Shown: piece after piece, positions 34,794-46,225 of the stretch
How the letters are laid out: each line of letters opens with the position of its first letter
Numbering within the stretch: the first letter of the stretch is position 1
From: Taxillus chinensis
Taxonomy: Eukaryota; Streptophyta; Magnoliopsida; Santalales; Loranthaceae
Assembly (NCBI GenBank): GCA_023512835.1
Contig: CM042088.1
Coordinates: forward strand, 46,512,699-46,576,698
DNA: 64,000 bases
Direction: 5' to 3'
The notes under the pieces: generated by a model
Told to the model about the DNA's origin: nothing
The model's input: the letters and a program-made list of their open reading frames with translations, nothing else
Database searches by the model: none
Program-made: the position numbers and the translations under genes

Positions 34794-37270
34794 TCACTCC
34801 TCCTCCTCCTCCTCAGATTCTTCTATGATGGAAAAATCGCAGTCAGGTGCAATTTTCATAGTCTCATCAAGAACAGTCAAATTACCCCTACCATAAAAAA
34901 AATATTATATTCCAATTAGTCAAATCACATGTACCAAATTGAAGAATCTATTCTAAAAAAAAATACATTGTGACAAGTCATATCTAGTGGGCATTTGGGT
35001 ATTCCGCAAAATCACATGAACACATAAAAGTATCTTCTAAATAAAGTTATAAATCCATCTGAAGAAAGCACCTTTTGATTTCAAATTTTTTCGTAGAATA
35101 GTATAAAGTATTCATATATGTTTATTTATATCTACACACACATACAAAGCATCAACACAAATCATCTAATTAAATCAAATGTTATATAAAAGGCACAGCA
35201 AAAAAGCGATTGAAAAAAAATAAACAAATAAACAATACCAAGAAAAAATAATCATAAATTTTCACTGCATGTATTTTCATTCATACTAGAAGATAAGGTT
35301 TCTAAAAAGGCCACAAATTAGAGTTCACGTATATCTAACCAGTATTAGCATCCTGTTATATGATTTCACCCACCTGTCAATAAAAGCAGTAAAGGTATGG
35401 GGCAACCATATAGATTTAGCCACGGAAAAAATTTAAGATTCTATACTAAAAAGAAAATACTATTTTTGACAAGTCACATCTAGTGGCCGTTTGGTTCTCG
35501 GGCAGAAGCAGAATGAGAAATATAGAGATAAAAAAAACTGTGAGCATTCTAAATCACTATAGTGATTACCTGCCGTAAGGGGACGAGTCAAAGGCGCATG
35601 AAGGAATCACAATCATGGCAGCATTTGTGCAGTAACAGTAAGAATTGAAAATTTACACATGTAAACATATATAAGTAGGGGACGGGCAGTCTAAGTGATA
35701 GTGATTACCTGCCGTAAGGGGAAACCTCAGTCTGCACATAGAGTTCTAACCCACAATCGGTATGAATGCTATCAGGCAGTCCATGGATGTGAGGACACAC
35801 AAGCGAGTTTTCTTTGAGGTTAAACACAAACAGCCTCGAGTGTAGGACATGCAGAATCAAGACATCCTTGGAAAGGTGGAAGATTCGAAAGGGCAAGTTA
35901 GCAGGAAATCCAACACAATGGGGGAACGCTATTGTGGCAGCATTGGTCCAGGATGATTCAACGCCGTATTCCTTCATTATCCAGATATCAAGCACCCTAG
36001 CAACACGCCTAGAGGAACTCAGACCGCAATCGGGCGAAAGGTTACCTAAGGTGACAAACGAAAGGTAACCGTCCAGAATCCAAAGTGATGATCTTTTGAG
36101 ATAGTAGGGTCCCAAGCCGTAGGTAGGAGGCAGGGGCAGCATTTTAAACGTTTCCAGAGCTAGATGAAATGAAGCAACCATGGGCTCACCATCAACAGAA
36201 ACGAGCCAATTCAGACGTCCCGCAACAGAGAAGGCCCCAGTAGAGTAAGACAGCTGAAAATCGCAACCGGGAAAATCCCGCAGCCTCCTCCATGAAGAAG
36301 TAGAGTCGTAGAGGGCGAACACCTCAACCAGGCGGCTGCATGCATCGATCTTCACCACCTTGTAATCATCAGAGGAGTGATCGTAACCCAACCCAAAATA
36401 GAGATCATTGCGGGACTGGCGCTCAAAAGGCGGCAATTGTCTGGACAATCCAGTGGTAGGGTTCCACACGAACACAGCATACATACGGCGCAAAGGTCCG
36501 CCTAGCAGGCAGTAGAGGCCATTGCAGGAAGCAATCATCTCTTCATCGATCGCACTCGCACCATCTGGGAGAGGATGCTTCCAGGAGGGAATCAGCTGGG
36601 AGTGTGGAGGGTGGAGGGGTACGTAATAGGATAGCCCGACATCTTCATACAGCCCTTTTTCCAGTACTTCTTCTCCCTTATCATCAAACCGAGGCTCCTT
36701 ATGAACAAGGCGGGCCAATGAAAACAAGGCTAAGGGAAATGATAGGGTTGAGGTGGCGGGTGATGGCGGTAGTGGAATAGTGGTGACGTCGGTGCAGCCA
36801 TCGGGAATCACCAAATCTAGATACCACTGGGGCTTGTCTTCATCTTCGAAATCCCACGGGAATCGTGGGGTGCTACTGAAAGTTCCCAGTAACTTGACTT
36901 TAGGCGTGTTTCTATCAACTTGGACAAAGCTTAGACATCGCTCCTCCCCGAGTTTCCCATGAGGATCTGCGGCCTTCCTTTTCTCTCTGCCTCCGGAAGT
37001 TAATGAAACCACCCAGCATTCGCAGTTACTGGGGTAACATTTCTCTGTCTCTGATTCCACTTCCGGCTCGTCTTTCCCTCTTTCATCGGCAAGGGGGCTA
37101 TTATAATCGGATGATCTTCTTACTTCCGACTCATCTTTTCTTCTTGTGTCCCATCTCCTCGATTCATACGATTCTTCATTTCCTGATTCGAAGAAGGGCG
37201 ATTCAAACTCCCTCCTCCTTTTCAGAGGCAAATAGCCCTCTTTTTCTTGTGGAATTATATCTGCTGCCAT
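34794..37270 (-). CDS. FBA-like protein without recognisable F-box, copy 2 (intact)
   Basis: Two exons: 35709-37270 and 34794-34887, joined in phase 2 to 551 aa. The ATG at 37270 (MAADIIPQEKEG) is used because the frame upstream has no ATG. Residues about 1-120 are charged, with a KRRR motif and a Cys pair (SNCECW). The second half carries the F-box-associated pattern: SCNGLYCL, FVWNPTTGLSRQLPPF, FGLGYDHSSDDYKVVKI, a LNWLV strand, SLWILDGYLSFV, and DIWIMKEYGVESSW. The last exon gives the tail ...FSIIEESEEEEE. In ordinary F-box/FBA proteins an F-box of about 45 residues binds SKP1; I find none here, so a substrate-adaptor role in an SCF ligase is doubtful. Function unknown. It is paired with an mTERF pseudogene upstream, as is copy 4. 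Confidence 0.82.
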
Positions 37271-38031
37271 ACCCACAATTACCCACAAACTCTTCTGATT
37301 CTAAATCTGATGCAGAAGAAGCCAACGCCGGAGCCAAGGACCGCCTCAATTTCCCTCCAACCCGAACCCTAGATAAATAGATCTGTCCGATCGTCCGTCC
37401 CTTGTTTTTATATAGCCACCAAAAGGTCAGGTCAATAACCACTTCTAAACTAACCACCGTAGTTACCTTACAACCAAACCTAGTCTCTACGTGTGTACCT
37501 GGGTCGCCTGCATCTCCAAACCAACCCAATTTCCAAAAATAACTCATTAATTTTATTTATTTTTTTATTCGTCTTATTTATTTTAATTCACAGAGTTTTA
37601 AATATTTTAAAACAAATATATAACTGTAATTTTTTAAAACCAAAAACTTAAAAATAACTTTTTTAAATTTTTAAAATTATTTCTATTACATATTATTATC
37701 TACTTAGACATTTCGAAAAAAATATATGTTATCAATTTTATGATTTTAATGAATTAATTTTAAAATTTCAACTCTAAATTTAATTTATTATTATTTAATT
37801 TTAATTTTATATAATCTATTTTATATATTATATTATCATATATTAATTTAACTAAAATCTCAATTATATCTTGTAAACAAGTTTACGCTGAACTCTCGAG
37901 ATTTTATTTTAGATTACCGGTTGGCACGCTGAAGCACAAGAGTAATCCTCTAAAAATATAAGGATAAGATTTGACACTGAGATTTAACCCAGATTGGTTA
38001 CACAATGACATTCAGTAAGTGTACAGCAAAA
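37271..38031. other. Upstream region of FBA-like copy 2
   Basis: The first 250 bp are the probable leader and promoter of copy 2 (CCGAACCCTAGATAAATAG and flanks). The rest is the AT-rich block shared with copies 1, 4 and 5, then the 3' side of the mTERF pseudogene. No gene seen. Confidence 0.5.
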
Positions 38032-39276
38032 TTAAAGACCTCTCCCACAACGTTTTAAAGGTTCCCTAGAGCAAGTCCCAACTGATGGATGAGAACAGAA
38101 AGTTGGGAAATCAACCAATTCTTCCAAATCCATACCCATCTCCACCTGAGTTTCATCATACCAAGATTCAACGCAAGCAATTGGGGACAACCTAACACCA
38201 TCTTCCTTACTTGTTGTAATGAGAATCCACAAACCTTAATAAAATCCCCCACATGCTTCAGCATAGAATTATTGTTGAGGCCAACAACTTGTGGCATTTT
38301 TTCAACTACTCTCCCAAAATCCTCTGAATTCACTTCAGTAACAGAATTAAGAAAGGTACGCTGACTCAAGAGCTTTGACTTCAGGTCCATTCCTATTATC
38401 TCAGGATATTGGGCAATCACAGAAGCAAGTTTTGATCTTCTGACCTCATTTTCCAAGAGGGCATCAACATTTGGTCTCACTCTCTCTTTAAACCTCAAAT
38501 CCAACAATATGAGGTCGCTGCTCAATTAATCTAGCGACAGCTAATCTTGGGATCCCCAAGCTTTCAAGAAACTCTACAAAAGACTTCATCACCCGAACCC
38601 GACCAACTCTCATCCCCAGGATCTCAGGGAATCTAGTTAAGATCCCTCCAACTTCTCTTCGTCCAACTCCTATTCCCACCAAATACGCCACTGATGGACT
38701 CATTGTTCCCTCTAGCCAGCTTAAATCCCAATACTTCAGGGTACTTCTGGAGGACCCGAGGAATATCATTCGGCTTGATATCCAAACCCTGAAGAAATTT
38801 CACAACAGTGCAAGGTCTACCACAACACTAGCATGGAGAACTTGAGGATATCTTCTCAGGAAATCTGTGAAAGTAGATTTCCGAAAACCCAACTTTCCAA
38901 GATGATCAAGTACTGGAATCATGTTTTCCTCCACACTGCAGCCAAGAACAAGCGGATAGTTGTTAATGTCATCAATTGTAAGCCCTAATTGGTGAAGAAA
39001 GTCAACACGCTCCCTCATGACCTCAACTGTCACAGGAAGCTCCAATCCTTCAACTTCATCAGGAACAATACCGATGCTCCACAAGAAGTCATATACTTGC
39101 TTGGGCACGATTGGCCTCTCTTTCATTCTTCATCTGTGATAAACTAGGCCGACTATATAATGAAGAGGAACCCCCCTGCTTCTGACCCACATGGATGGTG
39201 TCTCGCTTGCGCAAAGGTGGTTCCAGAGAACTAGTTATGTGAGTTCTGCCAGGCGCAACAGAGTGCTGAAACATGG
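38032..39276 (-). pseudogene. mTERF family factor (MTERF4-like) pseudogene 1
   Basis: mTERF proteins are helical-repeat nucleic-acid-binding factors of plastids and mitochondria. Three frames together carry mTERF repeats: LPVTVEVMRERVDFL, NNYPLVLGCSV, RRYPQVLHASVVVDLA, GILTRFPEILGMRVGRV, ASVIAQYPEIIGMDL, EKMPQVVGLNN and CPQLLALNLG. The order fits plant MTERF4. The frame is broken at least four times: a CAAGCAAG tandem repeat near 39102, a lost base near 38809 (CAGTGC against CAGGTGC in copy 2), a CTGGCTGG repeat near 38720, and a deletion near 38143 after ALNLGMMKL. Upstream residues such as SSSLYSRPSLSQMKNE sit in yet another frame. The C-terminus past DLEELVDFPTF is missing. It cannot make a full mTERF. 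Confidence 0.85.
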
Positions 39277-39866
39277 TAATAATTCTAATTTTTTTCGCAC
39301 ACTTGGTTAGGAGCTGAGGAGTTGACATATATGTTAAATGAGGTTTACAGAATGTAAGAGCAGATAATTCTGGATTTATAAGTAAGCAACTTGGCCTTGT
39401 AATGCCAGTACAGCTGATCTTTATCCTCTCAAGGATATGTAATGGCAATACATCTACAATAGCATAAAATAAACATCACAAGGCAAAAAAACTGGAAATA
39501 ACATAAAATCAATTAAGCTCCATTTGCATCCTTACAACAACAACAACAATAATAATAACAATGAAAGTGGTGCATTATATGGCATGACATTTCACATGCA
39601 ATAATAATAATCTTTCACCTCAAGTGAATAGATTATCAAGGGCTTAACAAATTGTGGGTGTGCAAATTTTATATTCTTTACCTGTACCAACATTGCATTG
39701 GTACAGATAAAGAAAATGAAAAAAATTATGAATCCACAATACTAATGATCATTCATTAAATGTGAATATTCGTGCATTCTATTTGGTTCACAACAATATG
39801 GTAGGCTAGTTGCACTTCGACAGTAAGTGGAAAAAAGTTGTACAACTTGAAGGTAGTGGAAATTGT
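39277..39866. other. Spacer containing the right breakpoint of duplication block A
   Basis: 39277-39708 matches 58210-58652, including an ACAACAACAACAATAATAAT tract. From 39709 the sequence is unique and leads into the TLC-domain remnant. No gene seen. Confidence 0.5.
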
Positions 39867-40597
39867 TCAATCACCAGCGATGTCTGGCTTTAGAAAGGGG
39901 GTTTTCACCATGCCCTTAGCAATTTTCCAGAACCAAAAGGCGTTCATCACTACCAGCACAGGAGGAACCACAAGCAAACTGCAGAATCCTAAGAGGAAAA
40001 TTTGGGAAACCTGTAACGATAAATAGAAACAAAAAAAGTTGAAAACTCTCACTTTTGTTTCTGTTTCAGACATGGCAGAGAATCAGAGAAAGAAGCGCAT
40101 TTGGTTAATACATATCAGAAGAAGAAGCACAAGTTTACGTTAAAAAAACATTATTAATGATCCTATTCTTAAATTTATAGGGCTGGGTTCTTAGTATGTG
40201 AGACAGTCAAAGAATGGAACTCTGGTTCCGTAGGAAAAGAGAAGTGACTTCATTTTCACAGGGTTAAATTAGAGGATTTGTTACAGGAATCCAGCAAATG
40301 AAGTTGTGAAATTTTTGAAGCATGTCTAAAATTAATTTTAGAGGAATTTTATTTAACTATTGGACGTTCCACGCCATATATGCCAGTTAATCAACATAGT
40401 ATCTTTGCAAATTGCTTTTGGCTCTTCGGTCTTCAATTAAATTGACTTCTACCATCCATTGAAGAAAAATGGAAACTAAAAGTGGTTTCCAAAAGGCAAA
40501 CTTTGGATAGAACCAACAAACATAATCCTTTACTCACCTGATCAAAATGGGCAAATATGTGGACAAAAAACAAGATGAACCAAAGAATCCTGGCAAC
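39867..40597 (-). pseudogene. 3' remnant of a TLC-domain membrane protein gene
   Basis: Two exon-like blocks: 40538-40597 (ARILWFILFFVHIFAHFDQ) and 39867-40010 (from VSQIFLLGFCSLLVVPPV through NAFWFWKIAKGMVKT to the stop). They are bounded by a GTGAG donor and a TTACAG acceptor and join in phase 0. The pattern of Trp-rich hydrophobic helices ending NxFWFWKIxxGxxKT is that of the last helices of TRAM/LAG1/CLN8 (TLC) proteins. Nothing upstream to 41250 continues the protein, so only the last 68 codons remain. Either this is a truncated gene next to a duplication breakpoint, or distant upstream exons lie unseen. Confidence 0.6.
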
Positions 40598-41250
40598 CTG
40601 TAGGTACCAAAAAGCTATATTATAGTATAGACAGACATAACAAAGTTACATATAAAATAATTACAATTCAACTAGCCGTATCATATTATAATTTTAGTCT
40701 TTTAAAAGAGAGAGTAGATCATTTTTTAAGACCGCTTTATCGCATTTTAGGAAAACGAAGGGTAAAAAACATAAATTAATAATTGATAGTTAATGGTATG
40801 TCATTTGAATTAAAACAAAACGGCTTAACATAAAGAATTTAACCTGTATTTTGGATGGTTTCGTAAATTAATGGGGCATTCATCATAATTAATCTTGCTG
40901 GAAGCGAATATCCGAGTTATCAAAGAAAAAGGGGAAGAAAAAAAAAAGACGTGCACCCAAAGACATAATTAATCTTGATGTGCGTTTAAAACCAAGAACT
41001 AGAAGTTCCATACAACAAACCGGACAACAAGTAACAAAGAGAAAACAAAATACTCTTGTCTTTCACATTAAACCACAGTAACATAGAAAATATCCTTTTT
41101 AAAATTTTAAAAAATAAAAATAAAATCGCTGGAAAGAGACGACGTAGGGTTTAGGGTTTACGTCTCCTCTTCCCCTCCTCCCTTCCCCTCCTCCAGCGCC
41201 TACTCCCTTTCTCTCTGCGCGTGCAGTCCATTTTCGCGCGCGCCGTGAAA
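40598..41250. other. Upstream region of the RIP-like gene
   Basis: AT-rich spacer with no coding block. The last 150 bp become pyrimidine-rich (CTCCTCTTCCCCTCCTCC, 41163-41180) and carry a telo-box, and they form the likely promoter and leader of the gene at 41251. Confidence 0.5.
41146..41160 (+). promoter_or_regulatory. Telo-box in the promoter or leader of the RIP-like gene
   Basis: AGGGTTTAGGGTTTA, two telomere-type units about 90 bp before the ATG. In plants, telo-boxes are common near the start of genes for ribosomes and translation (established knowledge). A role here is inference. Confidence 0.5.
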
Positions 41251-42075
41251 ATGCCACCACCGGTAGAATTCGTTTGGAATCTTGGCCCTGGATCATACGA
41301 GAATCTTGACGTTGGTTCGAAACTTGGGGAGCACGTAAAACGGAAAGAAGAAGAAGCCTGGGGAGACTATGCGACGTGGATACAGAATATTCGAAACGAG
41401 CTATCACTACCAACGAAGCTACGCGACCATTTCTGGGTGTTGCAGGGTGATAACAAACATGTTATCGCCACCGTCTTATACCGGGGTACCGTGAGGGTTT
41501 CGTTTGCGATCCACCGGGTGAACGCCTACATCTACAGCTACCGGATCAAAGAAGCGACATATTGCTTCAAAGACGCACCGGAAGGAGATGTCTTGACGTT
41601 CCAAGGTACTACATTATTCAAACTGCCCTTTTCCTCCCAGTATAATGCTCTGAAATCAGCGTTCTCAGTAAGCCCTACTTTCGGCTTGGAAGCGATCCAG
41701 ACGGCCTTAGTGTCTCTTTTTAATAACACCAACCCTCAAAAGATGATTTTCATGTTTTTGCACTTAATATCTGAGAGCGCTAGATTCAATTCCATTGAGC
41801 GTACAATAGTTTTAAATGGAAAATTGCCCGACGAGGTCAGCGTTATCCGGAACTATTGGGGTAAGCTGTGCCAACTCATCCAGCAAGCACATGAGAATGA
41901 TAGGGATTCCTTTGATAAGCCGTTACAAGTGCACAGGAGCCATATACGCAGTATTACTGAGTCAAAGGAATACGTTTCAATGATAAAGTTGGTTACCCAG
42001 AAATCACCAACTAAAAAACAAAAAAAAAGTAAGCCATTATGGAATGTTAAGCAGAAGAAGAACCAATTCGTTTAA
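41251..42075 (+). CDS. Ribosome-inactivating-protein-like (rRNA N-glycosylase family), no signal peptide
   Basis: RIPs remove one adenine from the sarcin-ricin loop of large-subunit rRNA. This is a single-exon frame of 274 aa starting at the first ATG in frame (41251). The residues that form the RIP catalytic pocket can be aligned by eye: Y93 (NAY), Y131 (SQYN), E175 and R178 in SESARF (174-179), and W203 (NYWG). The fold order matches an A-chain domain and no lectin chain follows. Unlike most plant RIPs it lacks a hydrophobic secretory signal; the start is PPPVEFVWNLGPG. Residues 251-271 are Lys-rich (TKKQKKSK, KQKKN), like a nuclear or nucleolar signal. It is therefore predicted to stay in the cytosol or nucleus. 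No frame lesion is seen. Directly downstream lie exons of a decayed glucose transporter. Activity is not proven by sequence. Confidence 0.8.
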   Translation: MPPPVEFVWNLGPGSYENLDVGSKLGEHVKRKEEEAWGDYATWIQNIRNELSLPTKLRDHFWVLQGDNKHVIATVLYRGTVRVSFAIHRVNAYIYSYRIKEATYCFKDAPEGDVLTFQGTTLFKLPFSSQYNALKSAFSVSPTFGLEAIQTALVSLFNNTNPQKMIFMFLHLISESARFNSIERTIVLNGKLPDEVSVIRNYWGKLCQLIQQAHENDRDSFDKPLQVHRSHIRSITESKEYVSMIKLVTQKSPTKKQKKSKPLWNVKQKKNQFV

Positions 42076-42138
42076 GCTTTCTCCCTGAGTTAGGCTTCCC
42101 GTCACTCAAAATCAGGTCATCATATGATGAGTTTGCAC

Positions 42139-45100
42139 AAGTCTTGCCGGTGCTACTGTTGGCTCATTTACTGGGGGGACATTGGCTGACATGTTTGGCA
42201 GAACAAGAACCTTTCAACTAGATGCGATCCCACTTGCAGTTGGAGCATTTTTATGGTCTGCCTTTGATCATTGACATGGAGCCCATGACATTTTCAAGTT
42301 CAACTAACGTTAAGACGTCTGAAAAAATTTCAGTGCCACAGCTCAGTCCATGGAGGCAATGATTGTTGGTCGATTACTTGCCGGCATTGGAATTGGCATT
42401 TCATCTGCTATCGTGCCTCTTTACATATCTGACATATTCACTAAACACTATCATGCCAGTCTGCCATTTGAATTTTCCCCCTCCTGTTTTGTTACTATTA
42501 GTGCCTTTTGGCTGTTCAGATCTCATCAACAGAAAATCATGGCGCTCTGGGATCTATAAATCAGCTTTTTATTTGCATTGGCATTCTTGCAGCCTTGGTT
42601 GCTGGATTACCATTAGCCGGAAATCCTCTATGGTACTACTTCCTTGCAATTTATTTCCTGCTGTCAAATATCCAGCTGTCAGCAAGTGTGATAAAAGTAC
42701 GCCTGTCCTAAGGAATTTTTGAATACTAGAATTATTCTCTGTTATGACATCAGTAACGTATTATGGTCTATTTGATATACTTAGCAGTTCCATGATGTCA
42801 AACTGACAAAACTTTAGCACTTTTGTCATCTGCAATTATATTTTGATGTTTTGATTCTCTTAGAAAGTTGAGCTTTAGTTGTTCTTTTTTGTTTATGACA
42901 AGGTCTTGAATGATACCAAGGTTGAAATTGTTTTGGTTAAGTTGACTCATATTTAAAGAGTCAGATTTATTTTACATTAGTGCAATTGATGTTTTAGTCG
43001 GTCAGCTCTCAAATAATGAGAAGTGTTGCATATTTGTTCAACTATCCATTTTGTATGTCCCTACTCTCACCATGGCCCTAGCACAAGGCTGTTAGGCTAT
43101 TTCTTTCTTATCCTTAAACACAATTACTTTGTTCATCAGGAGCATATAGGTTACTAAAACACATCGTGTATTTTGGTCAGTGCTGCCAATTTAAATTTCC
43201 CATTTTGGAATTTTAGTACTTTAATCCTTTTGAATATTTAAAAATTATAAATCAGAAATGTCCTGCTATTTTCTTCGTTGTGCATGGTCGCTATGCAATC
43301 TTCAGAGACAGTTGTTGCTTGTAGGCTACATCAATTTATCTACATCTCATTTCTATGTTTCTTCATTTTTTGGGCAGTATGAAGTTTATTTGGGTGTATA
43401 ATACTATGACTTATGTAATATTTCCATTTTATACCTTACCAGCGTCCTATCAAGAATATGTTGGAATTTTTTATTTTGTTTTTCTCCTTTTGATCTTCAT
43501 TCTTCATAGTGATTCTTGTTTGGTATGCGTAGAATTTTCCCTTCTTCCTCTGTGATTTTGTACTGATAATGTTTTTATCTATTTATTTACAAAATTTTAA
43601 ATGGTGCTAGCAATTCTCATGTCTATATAATGATTTGAAATATATTTGCTATTTGTGAGAAAATGCTTAGTCCTTAAAAATTGAACATTCTCTGTTATTT
43701 TTTATTATGCGGATGATTAGTTGATAGCAAATTTTTAATTAATTCACAATTTTGTCCTTGTTCAATTCTCCATAAATTGTTTGATGATTCCTTCCATCTT
43801 CCCTGTCTTGTCACTTATGTTAAAATTTTATCGGGTGGAGGACAAAGTTTAGTATTTCTATTGTCCCTTCTATTCTGATGGCTCTAGGAATGGCATTCTG
43901 TCTAGAAAGCCCTAGGTGGCTTTTCCAGGTTTCCTTTGCATGACTATTCTGATAAATGTGGTTGGAAGCATTCTTCCTACAATTTATTTTATGTTCGTTG
44001 TCTGTTCTTCCTTGGTAGTGTTTTAGATCTTGACTATTAAGTATTAAGTAATTTAGATGTTTTCCAACAGCAAGGTAAAATATCTGACGCTGAAAATGCT
44101 ACATAACACTATATGGAAAAGAAAGAGTGGCTGAGGTCATGCAAGATTTTACAGCTGCTAAAAAAGGTTCTCTAGAACAAGAGGATGGATGGATCTATTT
44201 ATTAGCCCATATCGGAGAGGTATATTTGAAAAAATTTAAACAGTTTTTGGAACCTAAACATGTGTCAGGGTTCTTCACTAGCTGTTTTAACTTGACTACG
44301 TGTGTCAGTCATTTGTGGCTTATTAACTTCTACTTCATGTGAAATGGGATTGTCATGGTGTTTCCCTGGTCTCTTTGAACTGATTTCTACGTGGCTTTGA
44401 TATCCATGGCTTAAGGGGTACCGATACCCATGACAGAGTCAAGAAAAAAAACTGAATAAGCAGCTAATACAGTGCATCTTCTTGATATATAATTGTGGTA
44501 GTTGATGTTTTTTGACAGGTCTTGGATTGTAAGTTACTGATGTATGTCATGTTGCAGTTGTGAGTGTTGGTGCAGCCCTTTTCTTGTTTCAACAACTCGC
44601 TGGAATAAATGCTGTGGTGTATTATTCTACTAAAGTGTTCCCGCAGTGTTGGTATCAAATCTGATGTTGCAGCAAGCGCCCTTGTTGGGGCAGCAAATGT
44701 TTTTGGTTAGTATACAATCACTATATGAAGTTAGTCTTGTTTTGATTATGTGATTTGTATATATTATTTATGTACTGGCATTTAATCTTCTTAACAGGCA
44801 CCATCATTGCATCCTCCTTCATGGATAGGCAGGGAAGAAAAAGTCTCCTCATCAGTTTCTTGGAATGGTAATCTTGTTAACTACATTAATATTTCCCCAT
44901 TCTTGAATGACCTTGTCTAGAAAAGACAATTCTTTTTATTTTTTAGGAGGAAAATTAGGTTCCATTAACGAATATTGTCAGCACCTTTTCCCAGTGTTAA
45001 TCTCTCCCTTTCTAATAAATGTGCATCTTCGCAGGATGATTATATTCCTTTCTGTAAGCATTGCACCTGCATACAATGGTCGTCCCACAGCACATCTTTT

Positions 45101-45640
45101 AGCCTACTAACATGACTTCTGCTTTAATTTCTTTCTCTAATTTTTTCTTTCTTTTGATATGGCTACTTACTCATCCTACATTACTTTATTTCGTGAACAT
45201 GATGCCTTTAGCATATCTATATTAATTTACCTTAACTAAAGAAAACAGTTACTTTAAGTAAATCTTAGCCACCAAAACCCCCTATCTATTGCAAATGACA
45301 AACAAATATATGTTCATTTCTGTGACATATTTAATGCTCAGGTGCATTTTATCTATTAATAGTCAATATTTAAGTCTTGCACGGTAGCATATTTTCATTT
45401 CACGTCAAATGTGTTCTTGTGGTATGTATAATTTTTTTTTTATATTTTCAGGTCTCCAATTTTGACATCGGCCTATACTTGAGCGTTGTAGACAAGTTTG
45501 GGATCAGCGCGGTGCATTTGGGAGTTGGATGTATTTGTATTCTGGCTGTAATGTACATTGCTGGTAACCCCTTGGAAACCAAGGGGCGGTCTCTTGAGGA
45601 TATTGAGCAAGCTCTTAGCTCACTTGATCAATATCTCTCA
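42139..45640 (+). pseudogene. Plastidic glucose transporter (pGlcT-like) pseudogene
   Basis: pGlcT exports glucose from plastids (MFS sugar porter). Exon-like blocks appear in order: SLAGATVGSFTGG (about 42139-42255), SATAQSMEAMIVGRLLAG (42332-42446), GALGSINQLFICIGILAAL (42540-42640), GMAFCLESPRWLFQ (43888-43928), KISDAENA...GKERVAEVMQDF (44075-44220), VVSVGAALFLFQQLAGINAV (44558-44705), IIASSFMDRQGRKSLL (44800-44868) and GLYLSVVDKFGIS...ETKGRSLEDIEQALSS (45452-45640). Lesions include in-frame stops after FPQCWYQI and in ENAT-stop-HYMEKK, a frame change after the latter, and loss of the WRTMFG region and of the exon with the PEIF motif. The 5' part before SLAGATVG is absent; the RIP-like gene takes its place. 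Confidence 0.85.
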
Positions 45641-46225
45641 TTTTTGTTTATGGTTGTTCTAGGATGGTTTGTAATGGCATTCCATGACTATTACATGTAT
45701 AGCCACTCATGCCATTGTCGTCATCAACGGCTTTTCCGTAAAAAGTATATTTTCTTTTGATTTATTTGTTTCATATTTATTTGTTTCAAAATTCTATTTA
45801 AAGAAAGTAAACTCAACTATTAATCATTAAATTTTATATATTGCTAGCCTTTTTTTCCTATTATCCTTTTAACACAGGAAGGAAATTCTATAACGAGTAT
45901 CAAAGCATTTTCATGCTCTATTAGTCACAAGTTACCCAATATCAAGCAAATGAATGTAGTCAAAGATATCCATATATAATAAGAAGCAGAAGTAACATGC
46001 GTGACAAACATAATAAATAAAATTCCATGAAACAAATATATAAGACAAAAGACTTATAGAAAAACATAATAATATTCCCCATCATAATAGATATATTCAA
46101 GCCGTTAAGAACATAAAAAACATACAAAATAGGACTAATTCAAACTTCAACTTATGTCAAATTCCACTATATATATATATGAGGCATGCTCATGATCCTA
46201 ACATATTTTTTTTAAATTTTGAGCT
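45641..46225. other. Junction between transporter pseudogene and FBA-like copy 3 unit
   Basis: Unique sequence ends near 45785. From there the DNA matches the 3' flank of FBA-like copy 2 (34315-34790), for example AAAGAAAGTAAACTCAAC. No gene seen. Confidence 0.5.

Larger units (their letters stand above)
34794..39708. repeat. Segmental duplication, block A (FBA copy 2 plus mTERF pseudogene)
   Basis: The block FBA copy 2, AT-rich spacer, mTERF pseudogene 1 and about 400 bp beyond matches 54110-58652 in order and orientation. Identity ends abruptly after CATTGCATTGGTAC (near 39708), where block B has CATCGCATTGGTAC (near 58652) and the following sequences are unrelated. Confidence 0.8.

Noticed and set aside
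41221..41250. Ten extra N-terminal residues (reading QSIFARAVK) for the RIP-like gene
   Set aside because: They would need a GTG start; the first ATG is at 41251. Even with them there is no convincing signal peptide.
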